Below are positions 6,652-16,011 of a stretch of DNA of 64,000 bases, in pieces. Source of the stretch: JBBIRW01 sp037441565 (GTDB lineage: Bacteria > Desulfobacterota > JBBIRW01); assembly GCA_037441565.1 (NCBI GenBank), contig JBBIRW010000005.1, positions 62,001 to 126,000 on the forward strand, read 5' to 3'. Made by a program: the position numbers and the translations under genes. Under the pieces are notes generated by a model. It saw only the letters and a list, made by a program, of their open reading frames with translations. It ran no database searches and was not told where the DNA came from. The first letter of the stretch is position 1; every line of letters begins with the position of its first letter.

Positions 6652-7988
6652 CGAACAGGGCAGGCAGCCTTTTTTAGTTCCCTCTCGTAATTGAAATCAG
6701 GATCATTCTCATCTGTATGACACTGCCTGCAAACAACCTCAGGAACTTGCTTCCTTAATTTGTAGATCCCTGGATTCCTTGAATGGAAAAGCCCTGCTCC
6801 ATGGCACGACTCACATTGAACACCTTCAAGAGCGGATGAATCCCTTCTGTTTCCAAAACCACCGGAGAGCCCATATCCTGTCGTATGACATCTCACACAC
6901 TCCCTGTTACTGCTTTCTCTTACCCTCTTTAACGTCTCATATGCCCTGAAGTGCCTTTTTTCCATCTGGAACTGGAGCTGGGCAGCGTGGCAATTACCAC
7001 AATTTCTAAAGGAAACAAATTGTGGCTCCCTGGGGATGTCCTCCTTTCCAGTTCCTGAAATTGTGGTTGATCTTTTAAAATCCTGAAGGAGTTTAAGCAT
7101 GCTGCTATCTTCCGGAATCCTCATCTCAATTGGAACCAGGTCGAATTGGATCTTCGTGCCTGAAAGCCCTGATCCCTTTTTGATATCAGGAGTATCAATA
7201 AGAACCCTTCCTATATATTTACCCTGTTTTGAGGCCTGCAGGATTCTGGTCTTTTTAATCCTAACGGGCTCCTTCAATCCCTCCATGGAGTGTCCTCCGA
7301 TTATGATATCTATACCATCGACCATCTCTGCGAGTGCCCTGTCACTATTTAATCCCTGATGGGTTATCGCAACTATAAGATCTGCTTTCCCTTTGAAGAA
7401 ATCCACCATCTCCCTTGCTGTTTCAACGGGATCACGGACCCTTATTCTCTCATCAAGGGCTGTATCCTTCATGAGGAGACCGAAAATCCCAACCTTCAGT
7501 TTTCCAAGATTTTTTATAATGTATGGCTGGAATACAGGTTTTCCCGTATCACTCCATAGGATATTTGAGGAAATAAGTGGTAGATGCTCCTTCGTTGAAA
7601 TTGATTGCAAAAATTCCACACCATGGGAAAGATCAAGCTCCCCAACATTTATAGCATCATAGCCCATTGCACTGTATGCCCTTGCTATAAAGGCAGCCTT
7701 CTTTTCATAGTAATCCTTATCCCCTGAGGATAGCCTTTCAGGGGCAAAAAATAGATCCCCTGAGTCCAGAAGGAGCACCTTTCTCTTTTTCCTCTCATCC
7801 TTGATAACTTTGGCCCTTCTGGGAAGACCTCCCAGTTGTACCTTTATTCAGCCACAGGGCTCAATCTCACCCTGAACATTTGTTGTATAAAGGATTGCAA
7901 TATCTGGTTGAAAATCTCTCCCCTCATAGGCTTCTATAAGGCTACCTGATAGAAGTATGATTGTTATTAAAAGGTTAAAAAATCCCAT
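6648..7988 (-). CDS. Probable selenoprotein: 5'-nucleotidase-like metallophosphatase fused to tetraheme cytochrome
   Basis: 446 residues if the in-frame TGA at 7848-7850 (codon 47) is read as selenocysteine. Upstream of the TGA are a signal peptide (FFNLLITIILLSG) and DIAILYTTNVQGEIEPCG; downstream the frame continues IKVQLGGLPRRA. Relatives have EPCGC and LGGLxRRA here, so the UGA replaces a Cys. The body has LLLDSGDLFF, GELDLSHG, ITHQG and GGHSMEG, a 5'-nucleotidase/UshA-like core with altered metal ligands. The C-terminal part has four CxxCH heme sites near 330, 364, 392 and 420. Export and c-heme attachment point to the periplasm. The ATG lies 11 bases after radA, with GGGGGCG upstream. 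If the UGA were a true stop, only a 376-residue fragment without signal peptide could be made from a GTG at 7778. Confidence 0.8.
7819..7850 (-). promoter_or_regulatory. Bacterial SECIS-like hairpin with the selenocysteine UGA
   Basis: The UGA (7848-7850) is followed on the minus strand by CTGGGAGGTCTTCCCAG (7819-7835), a 6-bp stem with the loop GGUCU. The GGU codon is the seventh after the UGA. In the E. coli fdhF SECIS, from memory, the loop is AGGUCU and its GGU is also the seventh codon. The apical sequence, GC-rich closing stem and register all agree, which supports SelB-dependent recoding. Confidence 0.78.
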
Positions 7989-7999
7989 TCACGCCCCCA

Positions 8000-9358
8000 C
8001 TAAAAGAGCAATTCAATAAATTCCTTAATGCTTGAAACATCTATAATCTCCATGCCCCCCTCATATCTCAGTGCTTTTCTGTTTGCAGCAGGTATTATGC
8101 ATCTCTTAAATCCCATCTTTGATGCCTCCCTTATCCTCATCTCACCCCTTACAACCCCCCTTACCTCACCAGCAAGACCAATCTCCCCAAATACAACCGT
8201 ATCAGCAGGAATCGATTTGTCCAGAAAGCTACTTGCTGTTGCCGCAACTATACCCAGATCAACAGCGGGTTCATCAATTTTTACTCCACCTGTAACCTTT
8301 ATAAATACATCATGCTGGAAGAGTGGAAGACCCGCCTTCCTCTCGAGAACAGCAACAATAAGGGAAACACGATTGGGATCAATACCGATTGTTGTTCTCC
8401 TCGGCATTCCATATGGACTCTGTGAAAGGAGTGCCTGAATTTCAACAAGGATACTCCTTGTTCCCTCCATGGCAGCAACAACAACGGATCCCGATGCATT
8501 AATCGGTCTCTCAGATAGGAAAAACTCCGATGGATTTTTCACCTCCTCGAGACCGTTTTCCTTCATTTCAAATATACCTATCTCATTGGTTGAACCAAAT
8601 CTGTTCTTAATCGCCCTCAGTATTCTGTAAGGATAATTCCTTTCACCTTCAAAATAGAGCACAACGTCCACCATATGTTCCACAGCCTTTGGGCCTGCTA
8701 TGGTGCCTTCTTTTGTTACATGACCTACTATAAAAACAGGGATACCCATACCTTTTGCCAGATAAAGCATCCTGCCTGTTACTTCCCTTATCTGGCTTAT
8801 ACTTCCTGGCGGGGATTCCATAAAGGTTGAATAAACGGTCTGCATGGAATCAAGAACAACAAGCTCAGGCTTTATGTGTTTTATCTTTTCTAAAATAACC
8901 TCAAGTGATGTCTCGGCCATAACAAAAAGTGAACTAAAAGATATACCGATCCTCTCAGCCCTCATCCTTAACTGTGAGGAAGATTCCTCCGCCGATACGT
9001 AAAGGGCAACAGATCCCTGTGCTGCAAGCCTTCCCGCAACCTGAAGCATGAGTGTGGATTTACCTATACCCGGGTCACCCCCGATAAGTATTGCTGATCC
9101 CCTTACGATCCCTCCTCCAAGGGCCCTGTCCAGTTCTGATATCCCTGTCTTTATCCTTGCAGACTCACTTGCCGCTACCTCTGTGATAGGAATCGGTGGA
9201 GATGGTTTTCCGAAACTTAACGACCCCGGTTTCGATACCTCTTCAACTTCCTCAACAATACTATTCCAATTGCGACATTCAGGACAGTTCCCCATCCACC
9301 TCGGTGTTCTGTAGCCACATATCTGACACACATAATTACTTTTCTTTTTCACTTTCAC
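8000..9358 (-). CDS. radA: DNA repair protein RadA (Sms)
   Basis: RecA-like ATPase that promotes branch migration in homologous recombination. 452 residues with an N-terminal C4 zinc finger (CQICGYRTPRWMGNCPEC), Walker A GGDPGIGKST near 94, the RadA-specific KNRFGSTNEIG motif near 251, and a Lon-protease-like C-terminal domain (VKIDEPAVDLGI, VVFGEIGLAGEVRGV). The start is a GTG at 9358 or the next GTG two codons on, after AAAAGGA. A possible TTGACC-N17-TAGAAG promoter lies between it and glgB. The phosphatase gene follows within 11 bases. Confidence 0.94.
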   Translation of the reverse strand: MKVKKKSNYVCQICGYRTPRWMGNCPECRNWNSIVEEVEEVSKPGSLSFGKPSPPIPITEVAASESARIKTGISELDRALGGGIVRGSAILIGGDPGIGKSTLMLQVAGRLAAQGSVALYVSAEESSSQLRMRAERIGISFSSLFVMAETSLEVILEKIKHIKPELVVLDSMQTVYSTFMESPPGSISQIREVTGRMLYLAKGMGIPVFIVGHVTKEGTIAGPKAVEHMVDVVLYFEGERNYPYRILRAIKNRFGSTNEIGIFEMKENGLEEVKNPSEFFLSERPINASGSVVVAAMEGTRSILVEIQALLSQSPYGMPRRTTIGIDPNRVSLIVAVLERKAGLPLFQHDVFIKVTGGVKIDEPAVDLGIVAATASSFLDKSIPADTVVFGEIGLAGEVRGVVRGEMRIREASKMGFKRCIIPAANRKALRYEGGMEIIDVSSIKEFIELLF

Positions 9359-9406
9359 AGTCCTTTTATCACTTCTACATTATCGAAACCCTATGGTCAA
9401 CGATAA

Positions 9407-11311
9407 TTATGCGGGCTCATTGATCAGAAATATGGATGAGAGGGGTGGCAGTGTGATCGATATTGAAAACGGCCTTCCGTGATATGGTATATCTTCAGCC
9501 TGTAGATCTTCCCTGTTTTTCATTCCACTTCCACCATATTCAATTCCATCACTGTTTAACACCTCCTTCCAGAAACCCTTTCTTGGAACACCTATACGAT
9601 AGTTGAATCTCGGGACAGGTGTAAAGTTGCACACAACAAGAACAATCCGATCCGTTGTCAAGCCCCTTCTTATAAATGATATGATGCTATTTTCCCAGTC
9701 AGAGAAATCGATCCAATCAAAACCATTATGGCTGAATTCAAGTTCATGAAGGGCCTTCTCGTTTCTATAAAAGTGATTCAGATCCCTCACCCACCTTCTC
9801 ACCCCCTCATGGGAGGGGTATTGCAATGCATGCCATTCAATGCTTTCGTCATGGTTCCACTCCTTCCACTGAGCAAACTCACCCCCCATAAAGATGAGCT
9901 TTTTCCCCGGATGACCGAACATATACCCGTACAGAAGTCTAAGGTTTGCATACTTCTGCCATTCATCCCCCGGCATCTTTCCATAAAGGGAGCCCTTACC
10001 GTGGACAACCTCGTCATGAGAAAGAGGAAGGATAAAGTTTTCAGAAAAAGCATACCACATGCTGAATGTTAACAGATTGTGATGGTATTTTCTGTATATA
10101 GGATCTTTGGAGAAATACTCAAGGGTATCATGCATCCAGCCCATGTTCCATTTCATTCCAAATCCCAGGCCACCGAGATAGGCAGGCCTTGAAACCATCG
10201 GCCATGCTGTTGATTCCTCAGCAATTGTCTGCACATCTGGATAGGAACTGTAGATCACTTCATTCAGTTTCCTTATAAATGAAATTGCCTGAAGGTTTTC
10301 CCTTCCTCCATATTCATTTGGTATCCACTCCCCCTCTTTTCGTGAATAATCGAGATAGAGCATGGAGGCAACAGCATCAACCCTTAAGGCATCAGCATGG
10401 TATTTATCAAACCAGAAAAGCGCACTGCTGATAAGAAAACTTCTTACTTCACTTCTTCCGTAATTGAAAATGCAGCTGTTCCAGTCGGGATGGTATCCCT
10501 TTCTTGGATCAGCATGTTCAAAGAGATGGGTGCCATCAAAAAATGAAAGCCCATGCCCATCAGAAGGAAAATGCGATGGAACCCAGTCAAGTATAACACC
10601 TATTCCGTTCCTGTGAAGAAAATCCACAAGATACATGAAATCCTGGGGTGTTCCATATCTTGATGAAGGTGAAAAATAACCTGTTACCTGATATCCCCAT
10701 GAACCATAAAAGGGATGTTCCATTACAGGAAGTAACTCCACATGGGTAAAACCCATTTCTTTGACATAATCTGCAAGCAGGTGGGCAATCTCCCTGTAGT
10801 TGAGAAATCTGTTACCTTCCTCAGGTACCCTCCTCCAGGATCCCAGATGAACCTCATAAATGGAAATGGGACTTCCAAGGCTATTCCTGTCCTTTCTATC
10901 TGCCATCCATGCTGAATCCTTCCATTCATAATGGAGATGCCAGACGATGGATGCAGTCCCTGGTGGCAATTCAGATCTAAATGCCATGGGATCAGCCTTA
11001 TCCACGCAGTAGTCTCCATACCGGGAAGTGATATGATATTTGTAAAGTGATCCGGCACCGATTCCAGGGACAAAGCCTTCCCATATGCCTGATCCATCAT
11101 TGCGAAGCCTCAACGGGTGAGATCCCTTATCCCAGTTATTAAAATCCCCTATTACTGAAACGTATTTTGCATTTGGTGCCCAGAGGGCAAAATAAACGCC
11201 GCTTTTTCCATTACAATTAACTAAATGTGAGCCCAGCTTCTCATAAAGCCTGAAATGGTTCCCCTGTTTGAAAAGATATATGTCATATTCTGTAAAAAGG
11301 CTGAAATCCAT
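9407..11311 (-). CDS. glgB: 1,4-alpha-glucan branching enzyme (GH13)
   Basis: Forms alpha-1,6 branches in glycogen. 634 residues: an N-terminal CBM48 domain (GVYFALWAPNAKYVSVIGDFN), then a GH13 barrel with SWGYQVTGYFSPSSRYG, the nucleophile Asp in ALRVDAVASMLY, the acid Glu in TIAEESTAWP, and LPLSHDEVVHGKGSL with the transition-state Asp. A C-terminal beta domain follows. I start at the ATG 4 bases after the malQ stop; the upstream extension would lie inside malQ and lacks conservation. Pairing with malQ suggests glycogen storage and remodelling. Confidence 0.94.
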   Translation of the reverse strand: MDFSLFTEYDIYLFKQGNHFRLYEKLGSHLVNCNGKSGVYFALWAPNAKYVSVIGDFNNWDKGSHPLRLRNDGSGIWEGFVPGIGAGSLYKYHITSRYGDYCVDKADPMAFRSELPPGTASIVWHLHYEWKDSAWMADRKDRNSLGSPISIYEVHLGSWRRVPEEGNRFLNYREIAHLLADYVKEMGFTHVELLPVMEHPFYGSWGYQVTGYFSPSSRYGTPQDFMYLVDFLHRNGIGVILDWVPSHFPSDGHGLSFFDGTHLFEHADPRKGYHPDWNSCIFNYGRSEVRSFLISSALFWFDKYHADALRVDAVASMLYLDYSRKEGEWIPNEYGGRENLQAISFIRKLNEVIYSSYPDVQTIAEESTAWPMVSRPAYLGGLGFGMKWNMGWMHDTLEYFSKDPIYRKYHHNLLTFSMWYAFSENFILPLSHDEVVHGKGSLYGKMPGDEWQKYANLRLLYGYMFGHPGKKLIFMGGEFAQWKEWNHDESIEWHALQYPSHEGVRRWVRDLNHFYRNEKALHELEFSHNGFDWIDFSDWENSIISFIRRGLTTDRIVLVVCNFTPVPRFNYRIGVPRKGFWKEVLNSDGIEYGGSGMKNREDLQAEDIPYHGRPFSISITLPPLSSIFLINEPA

Positions 11312-11315
11312 TTTA

Positions 11316-13499
11316 TCAGCGCGATGTTTCTTTGAATATAGAGGCGATTTCAAAAAATCTCCTATCAGTGAACAGCTCCTCAAGTATCATGGGAATTCTA
11401 CGCATCCAGTTGGGATGAAGCGCTGGATCCGTGCCTGGAATATTCTGTTGCTCCAGAATCCCTATAATATCCTCTATGTTTACAGATAGCAACCTGGAAG
11501 GAGTCATCGATAGAAACCTGTATATAGCCTTGCAAAGCTCATCGTTCATCTCCGGGAAAGTGCCCCTTCCATCATTAGGGGGTTCAGAATATATCCCACT
11601 GGAGATCAGTGCTGAAATTATGAGCATTTTATCCCTGTCTCTATCCTTGAGAAGCTTTGAAAAAGTGACGTCATCCCTGATCACACGAAGTTGCCTTTTC
11701 ATCTTCAGGTCATATCCATTCCAGTATCCATAAAGCGTGGGAAGATCATGTGTTGTTACCATACATATTGACATCTCAGGATAACTTTCTGGTGGCTTGA
11801 ATGATGGATCCGGATAGTTTCTTTCGAAATAAAATACCTTCGAAGACAGCATCCCATACCTTCTGAATGCATCCCTCATCTCATCCGTTACTGTTCCGAG
11901 ATCTTCAACTATAATCATTGTCCTGTTACGAACGCTCTCGAGGGCAATAATCTTCAAAAGATCCTCAGAAGGGTAAACCACATAGGCCCCATCCTTTGCT
12001 GACATTCCTTCAGGTATCCAGAAAAGCCTGAATAGAGATGCTGCATGATCAATCCTGAGGGCTCCACTGTTTCTCATATTGTTTCTGAACGTCTTTATAA
12101 AAATCTCATATCCTGTCTCTTTCAATCTTTCAGGTATCAGTGGAGGCATTCCCCATATCTGACCTTCAGGATTGAAATCATCGGGAGGGGATCCGATACT
12201 TACCCCCCCAGCAACAATATCCCTCCAGCGCCAGGCATCAAATCCTTTACCATCAAAGCCAACTGCCAGATCCTGATATATACCCACGGATAATCCCAGA
12301 TCTTTAGCAATTTGCGATACCTCTTCCATCTGTTCATCTATAATCCATTGGACAAACTTATAAAAGAGCAACTCCTTTTCTACATCCCTCAGTAAATTGC
12401 CCTTTTCAAAATCTGTGGAAACACTGTATTTAAAATTCTCCCTCATACAGGTTAGAAACAGGGAGAACATCTGAAGGTCCTCATCCTGCGATGAGATAAA
12501 CTTTCTAAATTTCAATGCCCGCTCACTGTTATTCACATAGTGTTTCTCATAAAAAATGTTAAATGCAATCCTTAAGAAATCCTCCTTTATTTTTGCTACC
12601 TTTTCATAATCAACAAAAAGTGCCTGTCTTAACTCCTCCAGTTTTTGACGAAATTCAGGTGAATTTATGATCCCCTGTGCCTCCATCGACTCCTTTATCT
12701 CCGGTATGCTCTCAATATCTATGTAAATAAAATTTCTGTATAGTCTGCTCATAGGATAGTAAGGGCTAATACCATCGGTCATCCTGTTAGGCAATGCATG
12801 CATTGGATTTATCCCGATAAAGCCACCACCTAAATTCCAGATCCAGCGGATCATATCCTTAAGATCTGTAAAGTCACCTATCCCCCAGGAACGGGAGGAT
12901 GTTATGGAATAGAGTTGAAGTGAAACCCCCCACGTTTTTTTATTCATTAATTTGCTGTTAAGATAGCATTTATCTGGCGCAATAATTAGAATTCCTGACC
13001 TCTCTAAAATATCTCCATATCCCCTTTTACATCTCATGTGGATCCTGTAATATCCCATGTTTAATATCATTCCAATTTTCATGTTTACTTTCATATATCC
13101 CGCATTTCCTATCCAGTGTGGTCCAGAAATATTGAGATCACTTACCTTTACTATATATTCATGTTTCCCACCATTTTCATCTTCAATAATAATAAAAAAT
13201 TCCAGTTTACCTTCATCACCTTCATAGGGAACATAGACAGTTAGAGGAATAGGCTGCTCACTTTCAGATAAAACCCTTACGGGTTCCATAAACCCTCTGA
13301 AGACTGTCAACCTTCTTTCCTCTATCTCCCTTTTCACATCCTCGGGGGAATCTATGTTTATCTTCATCGCCTTCAATACCTTTTTCTTGGTTTCTAATGA
13401 TGTTATATGTCTTCTTCCAGAGATGTCATAATATTCAGGCAAAATACCGCAGAGATTCGATAATTCTTCTATCAATGCCTCGTATTCCTTATCGTTCAT
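11316..13499 (-). CDS. malQ: 4-alpha-glucanotransferase (amylomaltase, GH77)
   Basis: Disproportionates maltodextrins. At 727 residues it is longer than the compact amylomaltases (about 500), because an N-terminal beta-rich region of roughly 190 residues precedes the barrel, as in E. coli-type MalQ. GH77 signatures are GVSLQLYSITSSRSWGIGDF near 190, SGALRIDHAASLFRLFWIP (nucleophile Asp), IIVEDLGTVTDEM (acid Glu) and VTTHDLPTLYGYW (third Asp). It lies between a CNNM-type membrane protein (15 bases upstream) and glgB (4 bases downstream), all co-directional. Confidence 0.93.
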   Translation of the reverse strand: MNDKEYEALIEELSNLCGILPEYYDISGRRHITSLETKKKVLKAMKINIDSPEDVKREIEERRLTVFRGFMEPVRVLSESEQPIPLTVYVPYEGDEGKLEFFIIIEDENGGKHEYIVKVSDLNISGPHWIGNAGYMKVNMKIGMILNMGYYRIHMRCKRGYGDILERSGILIIAPDKCYLNSKLMNKKTWGVSLQLYSITSSRSWGIGDFTDLKDMIRWIWNLGGGFIGINPMHALPNRMTDGISPYYPMSRLYRNFIYIDIESIPEIKESMEAQGIINSPEFRQKLEELRQALFVDYEKVAKIKEDFLRIAFNIFYEKHYVNNSERALKFRKFISSQDEDLQMFSLFLTCMRENFKYSVSTDFEKGNLLRDVEKELLFYKFVQWIIDEQMEEVSQIAKDLGLSVGIYQDLAVGFDGKGFDAWRWRDIVAGGVSIGSPPDDFNPEGQIWGMPPLIPERLKETGYEIFIKTFRNNMRNSGALRIDHAASLFRLFWIPEGMSAKDGAYVVYPSEDLLKIIALESVRNRTMIIVEDLGTVTDEMRDAFRRYGMLSSKVFYFERNYPDPSFKPPESYPEMSICMVTTHDLPTLYGYWNGYDLKMKRQLRVIRDDVTFSKLLKDRDRDKMLIISALISSGIYSEPPNDGRGTFPEMNDELCKAIYRFLSMTPSRLLSVNIEDIIGILEQQNIPGTDPALHPNWMRRIPMILEELFTDRRFFEIASIFKETSR

Positions 13500-13514
13500 A
13501 AATTTAATTGATAA

Positions 13515-14753
13515 CTATGATTTAATCTTTATGTAGACATCCTCAATGGACCTGTTTGTTCCTTTGTAAACTACAAAAATACACCTCTCATCTTCCCACT
13601 TTTCACCTTGCTTCGGTATCCTTTCAAACTTTTCAAGAAGAAATCCACCGAGCGTCTCGTAATCTCCTTCAGGAATATCAATTCCAAGAACCTCTCGAAC
13701 AGTTCCTATCTTAATCTTTGCCTTAACTATATACTCCTGCGAGCTTATCCTCTTTACAGGCTGCTCTTCCCTGTCATGCTCATCCCTTATCTCACCGACG
13801 AGCTCCTCGAGTATATCTTCAATGGTAACAATACCCTCTGCCCCGCCATATTCATCAACAACAACTGCCATATGAATCCCGTTTCTTCTCATTATAAGAA
13901 GGAGTTCATCGATTGGTGTAACCTCAGGAACATAGTAGGCTGGCCTTACAAGAGGCTTTATAGGTTCACTCTTTGAGGATGCCTTAAGAAGATCAAAGCT
14001 GTAAAGAATTCCCACAATCTGATCAACCCTCTCCTGATATACAGGTATTCTCGAATAACCCTTTTGAGCAACAATCTTGATAGCCTCCTCAACTGTTTCC
14101 CATTCACCAATTACAGTAACCTCGATAAGAGGGATCATAACTTCTTTTACTGTTGTTTCGGAGAAGGTGAATATTCTGTGGATCATCCTTTTCTCAAGTT
14201 CCTTACTGCTCTTTTCATTTTTAAGAAAATGTCTGAATATGGACTTTATCTCATCCTTTGTGAGTATGGGTCCTGTGCCTGTTATTCGCCTCACAGGTAA
14301 AAGGACGAAATCAACGAGCTTTTTCAAAGATCCTATTAAAGGAAATAAAACACGGGAGAAAAATGAAATCGGGAAAGAAACCTTGGGTGCTATGGTGTCT
14401 GCATACTGCTGAAATATTGTTTTGGGAATAAATTCTCCACAAAGCAGTATAACAGGATAAATAAAGATAATAACAAGAAATTCTCTCCCTTTGCCCAGAT
14501 AATTTATTGCAAGATATGTTGCTATTGTTGTTGACAGAACCACGGATAGATTTGTTCCAACAAGTGTGGAAACAAGTATATTTTCAGGATTCTCCCACAA
14601 TTCCAGAAGTTTTTTTGCACCCTTTGAGCCAAGATTTGCCTTATACCTCATCCTGATTTTATCGCATGAAACTATAGCAATCTCTGAACCAGAAAAGAAT
14701 GCTTCAGTAATTATGAATAGAATAACAAGCAAAAGCCACTTCATCTCATCCAT
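13515..14753 (-). CDS. CNNM/CorC-type transporter-associated protein (DUF21-CBS-HlyC/CorC)
   Basis: 412 residues. The N-terminus is a DUF21 membrane domain (FSGSEIAIVSCDKIRMR, four hydrophobic segments), followed by a CBS pair (VKEVMIPLIEVTVI; GYSRIPVYQERVDQIVGILY; MAVVVDEYGGAEGIVTIEDILEELVGEI) and a C-terminal CorC/HlyC domain (YETLGGFLLEKFERIP). Family members export Mg2+ or Co2+ or are called hemolysin C-like; the substrate here is not known. It is a tandem paralogue of the next gene, whose stop it overlaps by 8 bases. Confidence 0.88.
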   Translation of the reverse strand: MDEMKWLLLVILFIITEAFFSGSEIAIVSCDKIRMRYKANLGSKGAKKLLELWENPENILVSTLVGTNLSVVLSTTIATYLAINYLGKGREFLVIIFIYPVILLCGEFIPKTIFQQYADTIAPKVSFPISFFSRVLFPLIGSLKKLVDFVLLPVRRITGTGPILTKDEIKSIFRHFLKNEKSSKELEKRMIHRIFTFSETTVKEVMIPLIEVTVIGEWETVEEAIKIVAQKGYSRIPVYQERVDQIVGILYSFDLLKASSKSEPIKPLVRPAYYVPEVTPIDELLLIMRRNGIHMAVVVDEYGGAEGIVTIEDILEELVGEIRDEHDREEQPVKRISSQEYIVKAKIKIGTVREVLGIDIPEGDYETLGGFLLEKFERIPKQGEKWEDERCIFVVYKGTNRSIEDVYIKIKS

Positions 14754-16011
14754 TTATACCACCCTTTATAAATCTGACCTCAAGGATCCTTGTTCTCTTA
14801 ATCTTTTCTATGATGAATTTCATCCCCCTGTATTCCACAGATTCATCCTTTCGAGGAAGCCTTCCGAAGAGGTAAAGAACAAAACCCCCAAGGGTCTCAA
14901 AGCCCTCTTCCGGTAAAGAAAGGTTAAATATTTTATTGAAGTCATCTATTGGAACCTTAGCTTTCACTATATATTCTCCATCTGATACCTTCTCGATCAT
15001 AGAATCAATCGACTCACCCTCTCCCCTTATCTCACCAAAAAGTTCCTCAAGGAGATCTTCCATGGTAACAATGCCTGCAAATCCACCGTATTCATCAACA
15101 ACGATTGCCATATGCATCCTCTTCTGGTTAAATTCGTTAAAAAGATCATATGCCTTCTTTGTTTTTGGAATAAAATAAGGGGGTCTTAACATATCCTTTA
15201 ATGAGCCAGCCTTTGCTGAAGCTCCACCGAAGCCGAAAACGAGGAGATCCTTTGTATGAAGTATACCTATGATATTGTCAGGATAGTTTTTGTATATGGG
15301 TATCCTTGAGAACTTCCTTTTTGATACCTCCTCTATTATCTTTTCAAGATTGAGATCATAGGATAGAGAAAAGACATCTGTCCTCGGGGTCATAATTTCA
15401 GAAACCTTTGTTTCTCCAAATTCAAAGACTTTATAGATAAGATCTTTTTCCCCGGGATCAAGCACGCCCTCTTTTTCTCCTATATCAACAATAAACTTTA
15501 TCTCCTCCTCTGTGAGAAGCTTATCCCCCCTGTCCACCCTCGGAAAAACATTAACAATGAAACTGGAGATCTTCAAAAGCAGTGCACGAACAGGAAACAC
15601 AAGTTTGTAAAAAAGATAAACAGGAGGTGCAAGAAAAGGTGAAATCCTGTCTGCATATTTAACACCCACTGTTTTCGGGATCAACTCTCCAAAAAGCAGG
15701 ATAAGAGGCGTTATTATGAGAACAGAAACCCACTTTCCCTTTACTCCGAAAGCATCAATACAGATTGATGCCATAAGAACTGATGCGGATATGTTTACGA
15801 ATTCATTTCCCACCAGGATCGATACTATCAGCCCAGCTGGATTCTCAAGAAGCATTCTCAAATATTTTCCATATCCCCGATCTTGCTCACTGGGGATGGT
15901 GCGCATCTTTGTTCCAATGGAGAAGAGGGCCGATTCAGAGCCTGAAAAGAAACCCGAAAGGATGATTAAAAATATTAAAAGTTCGATTTTTATGAGAATC
16001 GATATTTCCAT
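14746..16011 (-). CDS. CNNM/CorC-type transporter-associated protein, tandem paralogue
   Basis: 421 residues with the same domain order as its downstream neighbour: DUF21 (GFFSGSESALFSIGTKMR), CBS pair (VSEIMTPRTDVFSL; SRIPIYKNYPDNIIGILHTKDLL; MAIVVDEYGGFAGIVTMEDLLEELFGEI) and CorC/HlyC (FETLGGFVLYLFGRLP). The residues are diverged enough to suggest an old duplication with different roles. The start overlaps the thiL stop by one base (TGATG), so thiL and this pair are coupled. A divalent-cation role is inferred from the family. Confidence 0.88.
   Translation of the reverse strand: MEISILIKIELLIFLIILSGFFSGSESALFSIGTKMRTIPSEQDRGYGKYLRMLLENPAGLIVSILVGNEFVNISASVLMASICIDAFGVKGKWVSVLIITPLILLFGELIPKTVGVKYADRISPFLAPPVYLFYKLVFPVRALLLKISSFIVNVFPRVDRGDKLLTEEEIKFIVDIGEKEGVLDPGEKDLIYKVFEFGETKVSEIMTPRTDVFSLSYDLNLEKIIEEVSKRKFSRIPIYKNYPDNIIGILHTKDLLVFGFGGASAKAGSLKDMLRPPYFIPKTKKAYDLFNEFNQKRMHMAIVVDEYGGFAGIVTMEDLLEELFGEIRGEGESIDSMIEKVSDGEYIVKAKVPIDDFNKIFNLSLPEEGFETLGGFVLYLFGRLPRKDESVEYRGMKFIIEKIKRTRILEVRFIKGGING

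Noticed and set aside
7779..7988. Reading the TGA at 7848 as a nonsense mutation or the gene as a pseudogene
   Set aside because: The frame is intact on both sides, the flanks match the family, the UGA sits at a conserved Cys position, and a SECIS-like hairpin follows in the correct register. A sequencing error cannot be fully excluded.
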